A stretch of DNA of 64,000 nt from Plazaster borealis (lineage: Eukaryota > Echinodermata > Asteroidea > Forcipulatida > Labidiasteridae). The translations under genes were made by a program, and so were the position numbers. Every line of letters starts with the position of its first letter. Within the stretch, counting starts at the first letter, position 1. The notes beneath the pieces were generated by a model. That model worked only from the letters and a program-made list of their open reading frames with translations, had not been told where the DNA came from and made no database searches. Below are positions 23,401-34,090 of the stretch, piece by piece. The stretch is taken from NCBI GenBank assembly GCA_021014325.1, contig CM037461.1, positions 1,451,501-1,515,500 of the forward strand, given 5' to 3'.

Positions 23401-26400
23401 CCACAAAGTGTGACCCCATTAATTGACCTTTACTTCTGATTTAAACCGGAAGATGACAATTTCAAAAAATCATATCTTAAGAACTACTTATACTTTAGTC
23501 ACAATTTTTACATCAGGTTATATGCCATCCATCCTTCGCCAACTTTTCCACAGAGATGATACCAATTTGACCTTAACTTCTTGTCTAAATCGGCCGTTAA
23601 CGCTCACGTATTTATTGGCCGCATTAAAAACCGCATGAAAATAACTGCATTGAATCTAATCCAGCAGCACGTGCTGGCTGTTGCGCTCCATTGATCACAC
23701 TGTTCAAAATCCATCAAACCTGAACATAGTCTAGTCTCTGTTCAAGGTTCACGCAACTTGATTTGGCATTACGCATTGGTAGTCTCTTATACAGCCGTCC
23801 ATGCGTGTTTATTCTTGTACTTATTGACAACACGCTCTCGCGTACATAAAATCTCAAACTCATTCAAAACTTCAGCGTGAATTTATTTCCGTTTTGCCGT
23901 CTGATGGCTTAATGGAAAACGAGGAATATAGGAAGAGGTTTCACTGAGATGTGTACCTGGTTTAGTGCTTTGTATGACGTTTAATAACTGAAAACAACTT
24001 AAACAAAAAGATCGACATTGGTTCGCTTCTTATTAATCACCGAGACCCACACTTCACGTTGATCGACGTGACCATGCCTGCAAAAGTTTGCCCTTCAGAC
24101 ACGGTGATTAAACTGGTAAGCTTTATTTCAAAATCATCGTAAAAAAGGGGGCCATTCCTTATTTCGTCTACAATCATGTTGATATGTTTCATCCGTAAAC
24201 TTGCCAAGTGTTTTTTTACTTACACAAAAGATGATTAATTTGATCATGGTATGATTTCGAACTGTCGGATTTGAATTGATGCTAACCCCCGTTCAGGTAT
24301 ATGTACAGGTACTGTGTGTGCAAAAATCATATCTCTTGAACCAAAAAGGGTTTTGACTTTACACTTACCATGTACTTAGACCTTAGTGTGTCGATGAAAC
24401 CGCAAGAGTTTTCGAGATGACGACGTCATCGATGACTTCTTAACATTAAATCAATGTTTAATATTTAGAAAAATCATATCCGGAGAACCATAATTGCTAC
24501 ACACAAGATCTATATCCACTTACCAAAACCTTAGTGAATATGAAAGACTTAGATCCTATATTCTATTGAAGCTTAGTTCCTAAACTTAACATTAAATCTA
24601 GTAATGGTTAACATTATTAATTAATTAGCCATTTGTCAGCAAGATGAATATTTATTTAGCAAACTTTGTTGCCACCATATCTCAAAAATTTTCCCGCCCA
24701 TTGTAAAACTACTTTTAAGTTATACACTTGTGGGAAAATTGCATGTCCTATAAGGCACAAATCTTTCCTAAAAGAAGGGAGATTTTATTGACGGTCAATT
24801 AAAAAAAAACATCAAAACCTATTTAAACATTGTCAGTAGAAAAGAACTTTGTATTCCCAGGCAAATTTAACGGAATTGGTACGGCGTAAATATAAACATT
24901 TTTAGTCAAAATTGTAAAATGTCAAACTTCCCCAAGTGCTAGTCCCATATATGACCAGTACTGGTGCGTTTTTTTTTTTTTTTTTGTGTCGAGTCATTAC
25001 GGTTGCCGACTTACAAAAGTCTTGGTTCATTCACAAGATTTGAGAAGAATCTCCGCTCGTTATTCAGGCGACAGCGTGAGCGTAGAAAACAGACTGCCTG
25101 GTTTTGGGACTTTGTCGTAGGTTTAGCAGACTTGGTTGAGCTGGGGAACCATTCGCCTGAAAACTACATGTTTTGGGGTTCTTGTGCGAAGGCAATATTC
25201 AGGAAATCACCGTGTAGCAAACACAAAACTAGGTGGGGTTGCAATAGCGCAAAAATTAGACCTAATTGGGGAAAGTTGTAAAAAAGAGAATTTACCCTTT
25301 CAATGGCAAAACGAAAACAATAAACTCATCCCATATATTTACTATTGTAGCAAAAGAAGAACATACTCAGTATTAAAAAGACACATACAATGTTACAATA
25401 GCATATACCAAACCATCATTTAAATCATCAACCTGAAACAATTATTTGCTACGAAAGCCCTGTCGTGCCATGTATTGAAGTATTGTTATCAGAGGAAAGT
25501 ATTTCGTAGTAATTGATAAATAATTTGTTTCGAATTAATCATTTGTTTCGAATTCATGACTTGTTATTACGAATTAGTAATCCGTTATAACAAATTAAGT
25601 AATTCGTAATGAGTTAATAATCGTTTAAAAGTTAAGTAATGTGTTTTTATGAATAAACAATTCGTTATTGCGAATTAATAATCCATTATAACGATTTAAG
25701 TAATTCATTATAACGATTTAACAATTTGCCTACCTCCATGGTTTAATCCATTGAGTTATAACGAATTTAGTAATTTGTTATAACAAATTATCAATTGGCC
25801 TACCTCCATGGTGCGACCGTATGGCCGTGTTCGAATTGATTACTTACGCTAAAAAGTTCAATAATTCACATTGTCGTTGTATTTGGTCAATGGCCAAAGC
25901 CGCAGCCGAAATCATCAATTCGCTTTACGTACTAACGTGTGAGACCTGTTCCTTGATAAGAGCGGTTAGTTCGCTTTATGTACTCATGTGTGAGACCTGT
26001 TCCTTGATTTGAGTGGTTCGTTCGCTTTACGTACTAAGTTGTGAGACCTGTTCGTTGATGTAAGAGTTAGTTTGCTTACGTACTAACTTGTGACACCTAG
26101 CTGTTCCTTGATATGAGGGGGTAGTTTGATTTACGTACTTACTTTTAGGACCTGTTCCTTGATATAGGGGTTTGTTTGCATATTTAGGTACTGACTTATG
26201 AGACCTGTTCCTTGATGTGAACGGTAAGTTCGCTTTACGTACTAACTAATTAGACCTGTTCCTTGATAAATGGGATAGTTCGCTTTACGTACTAACTTGT
26301 TAGACCCGTTCCTTGATATGGGGGGTAATTCACTTTTCGTACTAATTTGTAAAACTTGTTCCTTGATATGAGGGTTAGTTCACTTTAAGTACTAACTTGT

Positions 26401-27681
26401 TAGACCTGTTCCTTGATAAGGGGGTTAGGTTCGCTATATACATACTATCTTGTGAAACCTGTTCTTTGAAATGAGTGGTAGTTCACTTTACGTACTAACT
26501 TGTGAGATCTTTCCCGTGATATTATAAGTTATCACACAAGCGCGAGTGGTATACGGAAACATATAGCGCTTCTGCGTCCCATATCCACCGAGGCCGAAGG
26601 CCGAGTTGGATATGGGACGCAGACGCGCTATATTTTTCCGTATTCCACGAGCGCGCGTGTGATAACGTATTTATCTTCAAGCAAACTTGATGCGCAGTTA
26701 GAACACGCAATACGCAGGGTGTGATATAAGCCGTGCAATATAAGTTTATATCACACTCCTTGTTGCTATGGATCGACCAATCAGAATCGATTATTCAGGC
26801 CTGCTGGAAGATAAAAGGAGTTCGCTTTACGTACTAAATGTGAGACATTTTCCTTGATATGGGGTTTACTTCGCTTTCCGAACTGATTTATGAGACCTGT
26901 TCCTTGAAACGTGGGGTATTTTGCTTTACGTATTAACTTGTAAGACCTGTTCAGTTTTAGAGTCAGTATCAGAATGAATGTTAGGTTTAGGTTTTGAGAG
27001 GCACATTTAAAGTCAAAATAAGGGCTTGTCGAATGTGAATTGTATGTTATCTCTAAGTCAGACCCACTTTATAGGTGTTGAGCGCTTAAGCAAAGCAAAA
27101 CTATAAGGAACAGCTTTGTGTTTGTTCGCAAACACCTAATGTCTAGTTAAAAAAAAAAACGAAACAAACAGTAACAACAATATCAACAGTATCAACTGCT
27201 ACGACAGCAGCAGCAGCAACAGCGAAGCGGAAGAACGAAATATAAACAACTGGACAACAAAGAAACACACGCCCTATTAAACAAACAACAGAAAAAGCAA
27301 CAGCAGAAGCAGCAACAACAGTAACAACAAAAACATCGGAAACAAGAGACAAATAACGTAGGAGTTTTATGCGGATTCTGTGTCAGTTCGACTCATTTTG
27401 ATGTCTTTTTAATTTACATTCCAGGACATATTGACTTGGAAAAGGGTGAGGCCCCACGGTACACGGATCTGGGCCAATTCTGACCCGGGTTTGGTTTGTT
27501 ATAGTGTTGCAATAAAACCATCTCCAACGGCAGCACTAACAAATATGCATACGGTAAAGTAAACAGGAAAATAAAATAATATTGTACAATACAGGAATAA
27601 ATGAATAAGACATCAAACACAAAATTTGTATTTACCTTCAGTACACCACACCAGGATTCCAACATACAACAAACTCTTCAT
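20438..27681 (-). CDS. L3: secreted LamG-like protein
   Basis: Exon 1 is 27681..27636 (46 nt) and encodes a signal peptide MKSLLYVGILVWCTE followed by donor gtaaat. Exon 2 is 21647..21435 (213 nt). Exon 3 is 21159..20438 (722 nt). All junctions are phase 1; the product is 326 residues. Exon 3 differs from L2 by about seven residues of 240, including Leu to Arg just before the GDF motif and Asp to Asn in CISNPGLC. All six LamG-exon cysteines and four module cysteines are kept. Intron 1 is about 6 kb and spans the right edge of the duplicated unit, so L3 keeps the presumed ancestral exon 1 while L2 does not. As in L2, the stop codon sits in a SINE edge. The upstream region resembles that of L5 but is broken by a 4.66-kb element from 28691. 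Confidence 0.78.
23889..25480. other. L3 intron 1, non-coding
   Basis: Unique AT-rich sequence with repeat remnants at 24300-24500 ('catatctcttgaacca', 'gatgacgacgtcatcgatgac'). The 105-codon frame at 24964-25281 starts in a T run and has no recognisable domain. Confidence 0.5.
25490..25800. repeat. Degenerate palindromic AT repeat (AATTCGTTATAACGAATT type)
   Basis: Repeated 'aattagtaat.cgttataac' and 'gttataacgaattaagtaat' words alternate orientation through the interval, with 'cctacctccatggt' twice near the right end. No coding content. Confidence 0.65.
25900..26960 (+). repeat. 54-bp minisatellite, interrupted
   Basis: About a dozen units of 'ttcgctttacgtactaactt', 'gtgagacctgttccttgata' and a short variable G-rich link run from about 25917 to 26517. 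The array resumes at 26818 for about three units. The gap is a foldback element (26518..26817). It lies inside L3 intron 1. Confidence 0.85.
26518..26817. mobile_element. Foldback element inserted in the minisatellite
   Basis: Opens with a hairpin whose arms of about 55-60 bp run 26530-26589 and 26608-26668, from GTTATCACAC...GCGCGAG to the mirrored GCGCG.GTGTGATAAC, around a 'gaggccgaaggccga' loop. The right half, with 'gatgcgcagttagaacacgc' and 'gtgtgatataag', brings a further inverted match to the TATCACAC end. The flanking array shows an interruption. Confidence 0.75.
27140..27350 (+). repeat. CAA/CAG-rich tract in L3 intron 1 near exon 1
   Basis: Runs of caacag, gcagcagc and aacaac about 290 bp downstream of exon 1. 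A similar tract occupies the same place in L5 intron 1 (57480-57900), and a weaker one lies in L4 intron 1 (46880-47035), close to exon 2. Confidence 0.6.
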
Positions 27682-28690
27682 CGTTGAAGTTTCTAAACAC
27701 ACTCCGGTTTGTTAGAATTGTCAGACTCTCTTGACAAAGTGACGGTAATTACAATTACGCCCTGGTTTGTTTAAATTTGCCTGACTGTCTTGGAACAACG
27801 ACGGTAGTTATACAGACACCCCGGGTTGTTAGCTGTCTTTTACATGCCGGTTTGTGACCTATCTTTATACCCCACGGTATTTGTTAACGCGTGCGCAATC
27901 GTTGCCATGCTAATAGCCGTCTGTTGATGTGCAACCTTATGGAAAAAACACAAACTGGTGACTTGAAGAGTGTGAGAATATGCATCTCTTGTTTGGTTTT
28001 CAGGACTAACTTAGGAGCAACTTTAGTGTTTGGAGAAATTACAAAAGAAGGCTTTTTGTATTATTCTAACATATGATTACTATATGAAACACCCATGTGA
28101 GATGATTTGTAATAATTTAAATATTCCTCCCATATCCTAGAGACTTGAGAAGTTGACCCTCAATTTTGGCAAGTCTCTCCTTAGTTTAAACAAATTCTGG
28201 GACTAGCTCCCACCTACTAGGAATGATGGTTTAAGAAATACAAATCACTTAACTACTGTTAAATGCTGAACCAACAGTCACAAGAACAGTTGTATTCATA
28301 GCTTCGCTAAAATTTGATGAAGCAGTGATGGTAATTTTGACTGGGGCTTATGTAAGTTTTTTATCCTGCCCTGTTTGTTATTTTTATTTTATCCCTCTTT
28401 AATGGATTACGATTTGTCTGGTCAAAATAAATGTTTTTGTTTACTCCTTGTTTATTACAATTTTTAATGAACCTTTGTATATTACAATGTTTTTTTATTT
28501 ATTTATATTTATGCCTTTTTTCTTGTGTATGTATCACTGTATAGTGCAATTCAACCTATCGGTTGCCATAATAATAATAATAACAATACAAATTTGCCAA
28601 AATGCTGCTAAAGAAAACACCAGGAACTGTACAATGTACCATAGTAGAACATTTCATAAGCCCAAGAGTTAATACCAAGTGTCAGATATA
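27682..28690 (-). promoter_or_regulatory. L3 upstream region (possible promoter)
   Basis: Shares ordered blocks with the L5 upstream region (58045-58440) and with 36361-36700: 'cagactctcttgacaaagtgac', 'cccacggtatttgtt', 'gcgcaatc.ttg', 'gattgcaacctt.tggaa', 'ggtgacttgaagagtgt' and 'accaggaactgtaca'. Relative to those copies it has an extra 0.57 kb at about 27998-28568. Conservation between paralogues suggests it holds the promoter, though no TATA or initiator could be picked with confidence. Confidence 0.5.
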
Positions 28691-28983
28691 TAGAGCCCGG
28701 GCCGTGGCCACTTTTCTTTCTGTTCCATGGTCTACAAAAGGGGTGGGCATTATTTTGGTATGGTTTTGCAGGAAAAAATCCAAAAAACGTTCGGTAACTT
28801 TTCACCAGCGAGATTTTGTTACGTTAATAAGTAATATTGATTTTTCTGATTGTTTTAATGTTAAAAATAAACCGCTTAGCCTCGAACTCACATTAGCCAA
28901 TCAGAAGACATGTTCTATTGATCATGGTCGATTGGCCAATCACAATCGCGGTAATGGAGTGGTCCGGTATCGCGTCAACAAAC

Positions 28984-29323
28984 ATGGCGACTTCCTGTGA
29001 GGAAAACGTTTCGTCTTCGAGCGACGAAAATACACATGAAATATCGTGTTTCATGTGCATTTCCCCGTCCAAAAAGTGCAAAATGACGGCGTTCTCGGTT
29101 AAAACATGGACACGCTTCCAAGAGTACGTCATCAAATGGAAAGATTTGGATGGGCCTCAAGCACAAATTGCGAGAGATTTCGCCGCCGAAAACTCGTCGG
29201 CAGCAGCAATACCGCAACACGGTGGTTACCTCACGACTTGCTACGCACGGTTTACAGATTCTCAGCGCATTGAAAGAATAACGAAAAGCATGAGAAAGAA
29301 AGCCGATGCAGCAGCTTCTACAG
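28984..29323 (+). CDS. Cys-rich N-terminal exon in the TIR element
   Basis: Starts ATGGCGACT and stays open for 113 codons to a donor CAG|gtgagc at 29323. The product has an acidic Ser/Glu-rich start, then CFMC, TAFSVKTWTRF, WKDLDGPQAQIARDF and a later GGYLTTCYARFTD. This C-x2-C ... CY.RFTD layout resembles N-terminal domains of uncharacterised proteins common in invertebrate genomes, probably element-derived (family memory, not searched). The next exon would begin near 30423. Function unknown, possibly DNA or zinc binding. Confidence 0.5.
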
Positions 29324-30422
29324 GTGAGCTTAAAATTGTCATTAAGCATGTAAAATAAGCTTAAAAATAAAACTTCACCACGTAAACTGAAGTTTTACTG
29401 TTGACTTTTCTGTCTATAATTTCGATATAAACAAAACTCAAACTCTGTGGTTGTTGTTGTCCATGTCATGGGCCCAATCATGCCAATGTCTAAACCTTGC
29501 TGATAGTTTTACAATGAATAAACCCCTAATAATCATGAGCATGATTTCAGTAAATTGGAGGGCACGTGCAAGGATTAGTAATATTAATAATGACCTTCCA
29601 GCCAGGCGGACTAGGGTTGTGGTGTTACCACGTATAAATTAAAGAACATGAACGGTGAGTAGGCCTATACAAATAAGTATAATACTTATATATGCCTATT
29701 ATTATTTTTTTCATTTCAGAGAAATACCAGGTTTATAAATAAGGGGGCCAAAGCGTGACATGGTGTTATTTCTCAAAAAATAACGTACTTTCTATATTCG
29801 TTGCATGTTTAAGTGGTGTGGGGATAGCTCATACGTTTAATGTATAACTTCAATTTCTCGAATCAGATTTTTTGTTTTCATGTACGATCCAAAACTATCC
29901 ATCACACTGTAACGGAGACACCGGTGTCCCAGTTACAGTGTGAAGTGTGAAACGGCTTTTACTTCTTGAGCTGAATTACAGTATACCAATGATGTTTACA
30001 TATTAACCTTTGAAATTCAAACTTTATAAATGAAAACCTACTAATTCATGGCAAAACAAAGAAAGACCCATGTACAAAGCTCACTATAAGGATTTACCAG
30101 CCCAGAGAAAGCAATACATGTCCTCGAAGTTGATTTCAAGGTTCATTTGCTTTTATTTTTAACTGTTGCCAATGAACTTCAATGGCGACAGAACTACAAA
30201 TACATACACGTACATTGTGTGGGCTTTTTATATTTATTTTTATATCCTGGAGATAAACATCTGGAAATTTGATACAACGGCAAAACTGTCATCAAATTTT
30301 CATTTAGACTTGCATTTCTAAATCATTGAAAAAATGTTTGAAAGATTGCAGAGCTATCAACAAATATTTCAAGTAGGCCCTACATTCAGACTTTGTTTTA
30401 TATTGAGGTGAAATTTGAAAAG
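29324..30422 (+). other. Presumed intron of the element gene
   Basis: AT-rich, without long frames. A short inverted motif 'acactgtaac...gttacagtgt' occurs at 29908-29942. Confidence 0.4.
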
Positions 30423-30996
30423 ATGGCAGTGAAGCTATCACCAAATATGTGCATCTTGTGTCAAAAAGAAAAAACAGTGGTTTGCAAAATCACTGGAAAG
30501 AGAAAAAAGAACATCTAGTCAAATGCTCAACCATTGAGGCTGCTAATCTACAGAAAGAAGCGGAACACAGTGGAAATGAATCATTGCTCGTGCACATTAG
30601 AGGCCATGATTGTGTAGCGATCGAAGTTAGATACCGTACTTCATGCTACCGTGATTTCACACGCTACCTCACCAAGCCCTCCAAAGCAGAAGGCAGAAGT
30701 GACACATCATACTCGCAAGCATTTGAAGTTTTCTCCAAAACAGTAGAAACACAATTGAGAACAAGGAAATAATGCGGCTTAAGAAACTTAACGACTTGTT
30801 CGTTAAACAGATAACGGAAACCGATGGTGTTGATGCAATGTCAGCATACAAGACAAGCTATCTAAAACAGCGGTTGCTGAAAACATTCCCACAACTATGT
30901 TTCATCACACCACACATGATATCTCAAGGTGATATCGTGTATGTCAATGATATTCCCACATCTACTCTTGTGGAGGAACGGAAGCTGCATGCTTAA
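30423..30996 (+). pseudogene. Second Cys-type domain of the element, frameshifted
   Basis: Three overlapping pieces in different frames read as one domain. 30423 gives NMCILCQKEKTVVCKITGKRKK, split here by frame; the frame then changes within the A run near 30504-30512 to give EHLVKCSTIEAANLQKEAE and a GHDCVAIEVRYRTSCYRDF region, closed by TAA at 30770-30772. A third frame from about 30750 gives EIMRLKKLNDLFVKQ to VYVNDIPTSTLVEERK, ending at 30996. Two shifts of one base explain the breaks. The CxxC ... SCYRDFTRY arrangement parallels the upstream exon. It is considered inactive. Confidence 0.55.
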
Positions 30997-32200
30997 CAAA
31001 ATTTTAACTTGGACAAACCTCTCCTTTGGCAAAACAAAACAAAACATTCTGTTTTTTTCCTTGTACAAAACAAAGTAGGTAGTTGACCATAGCCTATGGA
31101 CACCCCACTTCCCACACAGAGATCCTGATATCTCATTATAAAACAATTAGAAGTGGTCCAGGCATGGTCCTTATGCCATTTGGCCATCGATTACATATTA
31201 CACATTTTGCTCCCCAGCCTCTTTATGGCCACCGCCGGAAACAGTTTCAAATTTCCGCACACAATTGGCCGGAGACTGTTTTAGCAAACCTGTGGCTGGG
31301 CAATAATTTACTCTGTCTGTCTTCCCCCCCCCCCACCTTCCATTAAACCCAACCATCCGACCTCCCAAGTCATTATAAACATATCGTTGCATAAGAACTA
31401 ATGCCTTGCATTTCTCATACATAAAACATGCCGGCATTGAATTTTACGCAATTAATATCACAGATATGACATACCACACGTTATGAGAAGATACAACATC
31501 TTACTTTGAATTTTTCTAAGCATACGTTGAAAAAATAGTAAACCATTTTCCCAAACTGTTTTCGTGGATACACTGTCTTCCCTATTTTACAATTTTTCTG
31601 CAGGCTACATGTATGATTCGCTCTTCCCCCCACAAAACATTATACATTAAAATCAGCATTAGCTGTTTGATATTGTTTTGGGTATATACCACCAAGTACC
31701 TGTGTTTATCACATAATACATGAACTGCACGTTACAAAACCTTTGTTGGCTTGATATATAAAGTAAAACCAATAACTCCCTTCAGCGTGTACATAATGTA
31801 TTGGAAATGGCGAATGTGGGATTATTATGGTTAATAAATAAGTGTACAATAAGTATTTTATAAGAAATTTCATTCGTTATGCAGTGGCGTCACCAGAGGG
31901 GGGGCAGGGGGGGGCTGCGCCCCCCCCTCAGAACCCTTGGCCCCCCTCTTGCCCCCCCCCCCCCATATGAAATCACAGAAAAGTATATTCTTATAATATA
32001 TAAATCGTTTAAGGCTGCATAAAATGCTGCCGTAAAAAGTAAAACTTTTATTCATATCAGTATGTGGACTATAACGCAGTCATGCCGACAAATGCATGGA
32101 AACGTGCGCGCGATTGTATTGGCGGTAAATGTATGTTGTGGTTTTGCGGTTACAGAGAGTGCAGGAAGTCACAAAGTTCAGTTTAATACGTGGTGGTCTG

Positions 32201-32330
32201 AGCCCAATTTCATGGCACTGCTTACCAAATAATTCTGCGCTGACGCGCATTGTAACGTGTGTATTTATATGGGACGCAGCTGGGCGTAAGCGCAGAGTTC
32301 CACGGTAAGCAGAGCCATGAAATTGGGCCC
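32201..32330. repeat. Small foldback element nested in the hAT element
   Basis: Arms GCCCAATTTCATGGCACTGC and, mirrored, GCAGAGCCATGAAATTGGGC, enclosing 'gcgctgacgcgcattg' and 'gcgtaagcgcagag'. The GGGCCCAATTT end type also occurs at 7450 and 52985, as single ends. The target duplication could not be set. Confidence 0.6.
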
Positions 32331-32457
32331 TGAACGCAGACCAATAGCTCCGTAAACACATTGTACTCAGATGCACAACAGGGAGATTTAAACAGCAAAA
32401 TCGCCAGCGAAAAAGGTAGCTTAGACCATTTTCTTCTCCATATCAAAGCGCCCGTCT

Positions 32458-32652
32458 TTGCCTCGTGCTCCAACACCTAAGAGGCAGAGACGGGAAAATA
32501 CAGAAGATTCTGATTCTGATGTGATACCATCAGAGTATTGCATGGACCCTGCATCCGAAAATTCCGCCGAGGAGAATTTCGAAGAAGATGTATCTGTTAG
32601 TAATACTGGGAGCGCTAGTAGCACAAGTGCCCTGACAAGCACACAAATGTGA
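32458..32652 (+). CDS. Acidic Ser-rich reading inside the hAT element
   Basis: An open frame continues from about 32428 through LPRAPTPKRQRRENTEDSDS and a Glu/Ser-rich tail to TGA at 32650-32652. A basic KRQRR cluster precedes the acidic part. AATAAA follows at 32754-32759. It could be a captured terminal exon or the remains of the element's own gene. No homologue is recognised, and the opposite strand is equally open. Confidence 0.3.
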   Translation: MPRAPTPKRQRRENTEDSDSDVIPSEYCMDPASENSAEENFEEDVSVSNTGSASSTSALTSTQM

Positions 32653-32753
32653 TTATTATAATTACACCCACAATTTCAATCCTGTATTTTGATTTTGATT
32701 TTTTTAATGGCTTACACTTGTCACAATTATTATGTTTTGGGTATTTACACTGA

Positions 32754-32759
32754 AATAAA
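32754..32759 (+). promoter_or_regulatory. Candidate poly(A) signal in the hAT element
   Basis: AATAAA about 100 nt after the stop of the acidic frame, in an otherwise AT-rich context. Confidence 0.3.
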
Positions 32760-33864
32760 GCATACAAACAATAATTTTATTAGTACTCACAGCCTAATTT
32801 GAGAATACCTTGTACAACTCTAAATTGATACTTGGTAATCACTGTTGGTAATTTAATCCTTGTATACAGTCGAAAAGTTTTAACTTATAAAAATGACAAG
32901 TTCTCTAAGATTTGGTTGTTTTTGCAATCTTTTGTTACCTGCAAACTATATGTAGACTGTTTTAGAACTGCATTGGTGTGTATCAGCTGGTGTGTATCAA
33001 CTATCACTTAACATATTTAATGATAATCTTGCACTTCTTTGGCCCCCCCAAATTTAATCTTTGCCCCCACTTGCCCCCCCCCCCCAAATGAAAATGTCTA
33101 GTTACGCCACTGTCGTTATGTGTTATTTGATTTGTGATTTTCTTTTTATTTAATAACGTGTAGTTGGTGTTATTTGCGGGTTTGGGCCTTCGGTTCTCAG
33201 TAGTGAACAACATTACCGCTTGTGAAAAGTAGTATGTTGTTCCTGGTACTCTGGGCTTCCATTTCCTACCATTTTCACTCCCACCCCCGATGTAGACCAT
33301 GGAATAAAAAAAACTATAGAGGCATGTTGAGCCCATGGCCCATACTCTAATACCCGTGAAGGAATTCTTTTTAATCGTTAAGTAGAAGCTTGAACACTAT
33401 TGTCATTATAAAACTTGTATTAGGTGGTCGAGCACTCCGCCCGGGAAAAACCGTAGATGAACACGAACTAGCGTCTTTCTTTGTTAACTGTGAACCGTGA
33501 AAACATATATATCACAACACAAAACAAAAATGAGATGCTCTTTCCCACGGTATACAGTTTGTTGGGATGTGTTTAGCTGCAAGGCTGTAAATGATGAATG
33601 AATATTGTAAGGCAGTACTACTTAGTTAGGCTTAGGCAGGAACAGTGTTTAAGTACTGTGACCAGTCAGGCAGAGATGAGTTAAGACCTACATGCATTTT
33701 GGCCTTTAACAGTATTAATGTAAGCTAGGGTTTTGAGCTACAGAAGTTCTACTTCGGTTTTCAGAATAATACTAACTCCACCCTTCCCTTACATTTTATA
33801 AAACTCTTTTTTAACAATCCTGTCAAATTAATATGTGTCCACCCAAACCGTACATTTTTGCATC

Positions 33865-34062
33865 GGGAATAAAGAAAACTATGTTTGGTTTTACTCTTAC
33901 ACCGATGTGTGTAAAGCACTGTATACTCAGTACTTTCCCGAGTCCTGTGAAAAAAAAAGACAGGCATACTCGAGTGGGATTCGAACCAACGACCTTTGCC
34001 GCCATTCTAGAGCAGATGTCTTACCAAATAGAACACCCGGTAGCTAGAGGCAGTCCGAATCC
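33865..34062 (-). repeat. tRNA-derived SINE, best preserved copy
   Basis: On the minus strand the head reads GTTCTATTTGGTAAGACA, then CATCTGCTCTAGAATGGC and the B-box GGTTCGAATCCCA, followed by an A-rich junction and a body with 'actcagtactttcccgag'. This copy shows that the 10413-10431 sequence at the L2 stop is SINE head. Confidence 0.75.
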
Positions 34063-34090
34063 TATATGTCAGCAGCGGGTACTGCGACAA

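Larger units (their letters stand above)
13894..23888 (+). repeat. Tandem segmental duplication, unit B
   Basis: About 9.99 kb, the direct neighbour of unit A. It starts with the same tRNA-like sequence and ends after 'gaatttattt', where similarity to unit A stops. It carries the second copy of the MSPQLFK signal exon (14865..14925), used here as L2 exon 1, and L3 exons 3 and 2. A stretch of about 0.92 kb (roughly 15460-16375) has no counterpart in unit A. An older related copy at 4340-4700 contains its beginning, so this is the ancestral state. Confidence 0.9.
31882..33112. mobile_element. hAT-type element with 8-bp target duplication
   Basis: Both ends read CAGTGGCGT inward, and the flanks are the identical octamer tcgttatg (31874-31881 and 33113-33120). 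Sub-terminal G-runs/C-runs are inverted counterparts. At 1231 bp it is too short for a transposase and is non-autonomous. The interior has a small foldback element, an acidic open frame and an AATAAA. Confidence 0.9.
28691..33349 (+). mobile_element. 4.66-kb TIR DNA transposon, decayed
   Basis: Ends pair over about 75 bp: TAGAG...GGGCC.TGG, then TTCCATGGTCTACA and GGGGTGGG on both sides. It is flanked by ATA (28688-28690 and 33350-33352). Removing the element and one ATA gives 'gtgtcagatatacccgtg', which matches the unbroken paralogous site 'gtgtcagatttacccata' at 36667-36684. Two coding remnants lie on the plus strand at 28984-29323 and 30423-30996; no recognisable catalytic transposase core was found. 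A hAT element is nested at 31882..33112. The 3-bp duplication is compatible with Harbinger-like elements, but the family is not settled. Confidence 0.8.

Noticed and set aside
24964..25423. 105- and 95-codon frames on the plus strand
   Set aside because: They begin in a T run, overlap in different frames and show no domain, splice or codon-use support.
20438..27681. L2 and L3 both using the single MKSLLYV exon at 27636..27681
   Set aside because: A phase-compatible signal exon with a good donor (14865..14925) lies between L3 and the L2 body, so a 16-kb first intron jumping over L3 is not needed.
28893..29349. Antisense frames over the element exon
   Set aside because: Shadow of the sense exon, whose Cys layout and splice donor make sense.
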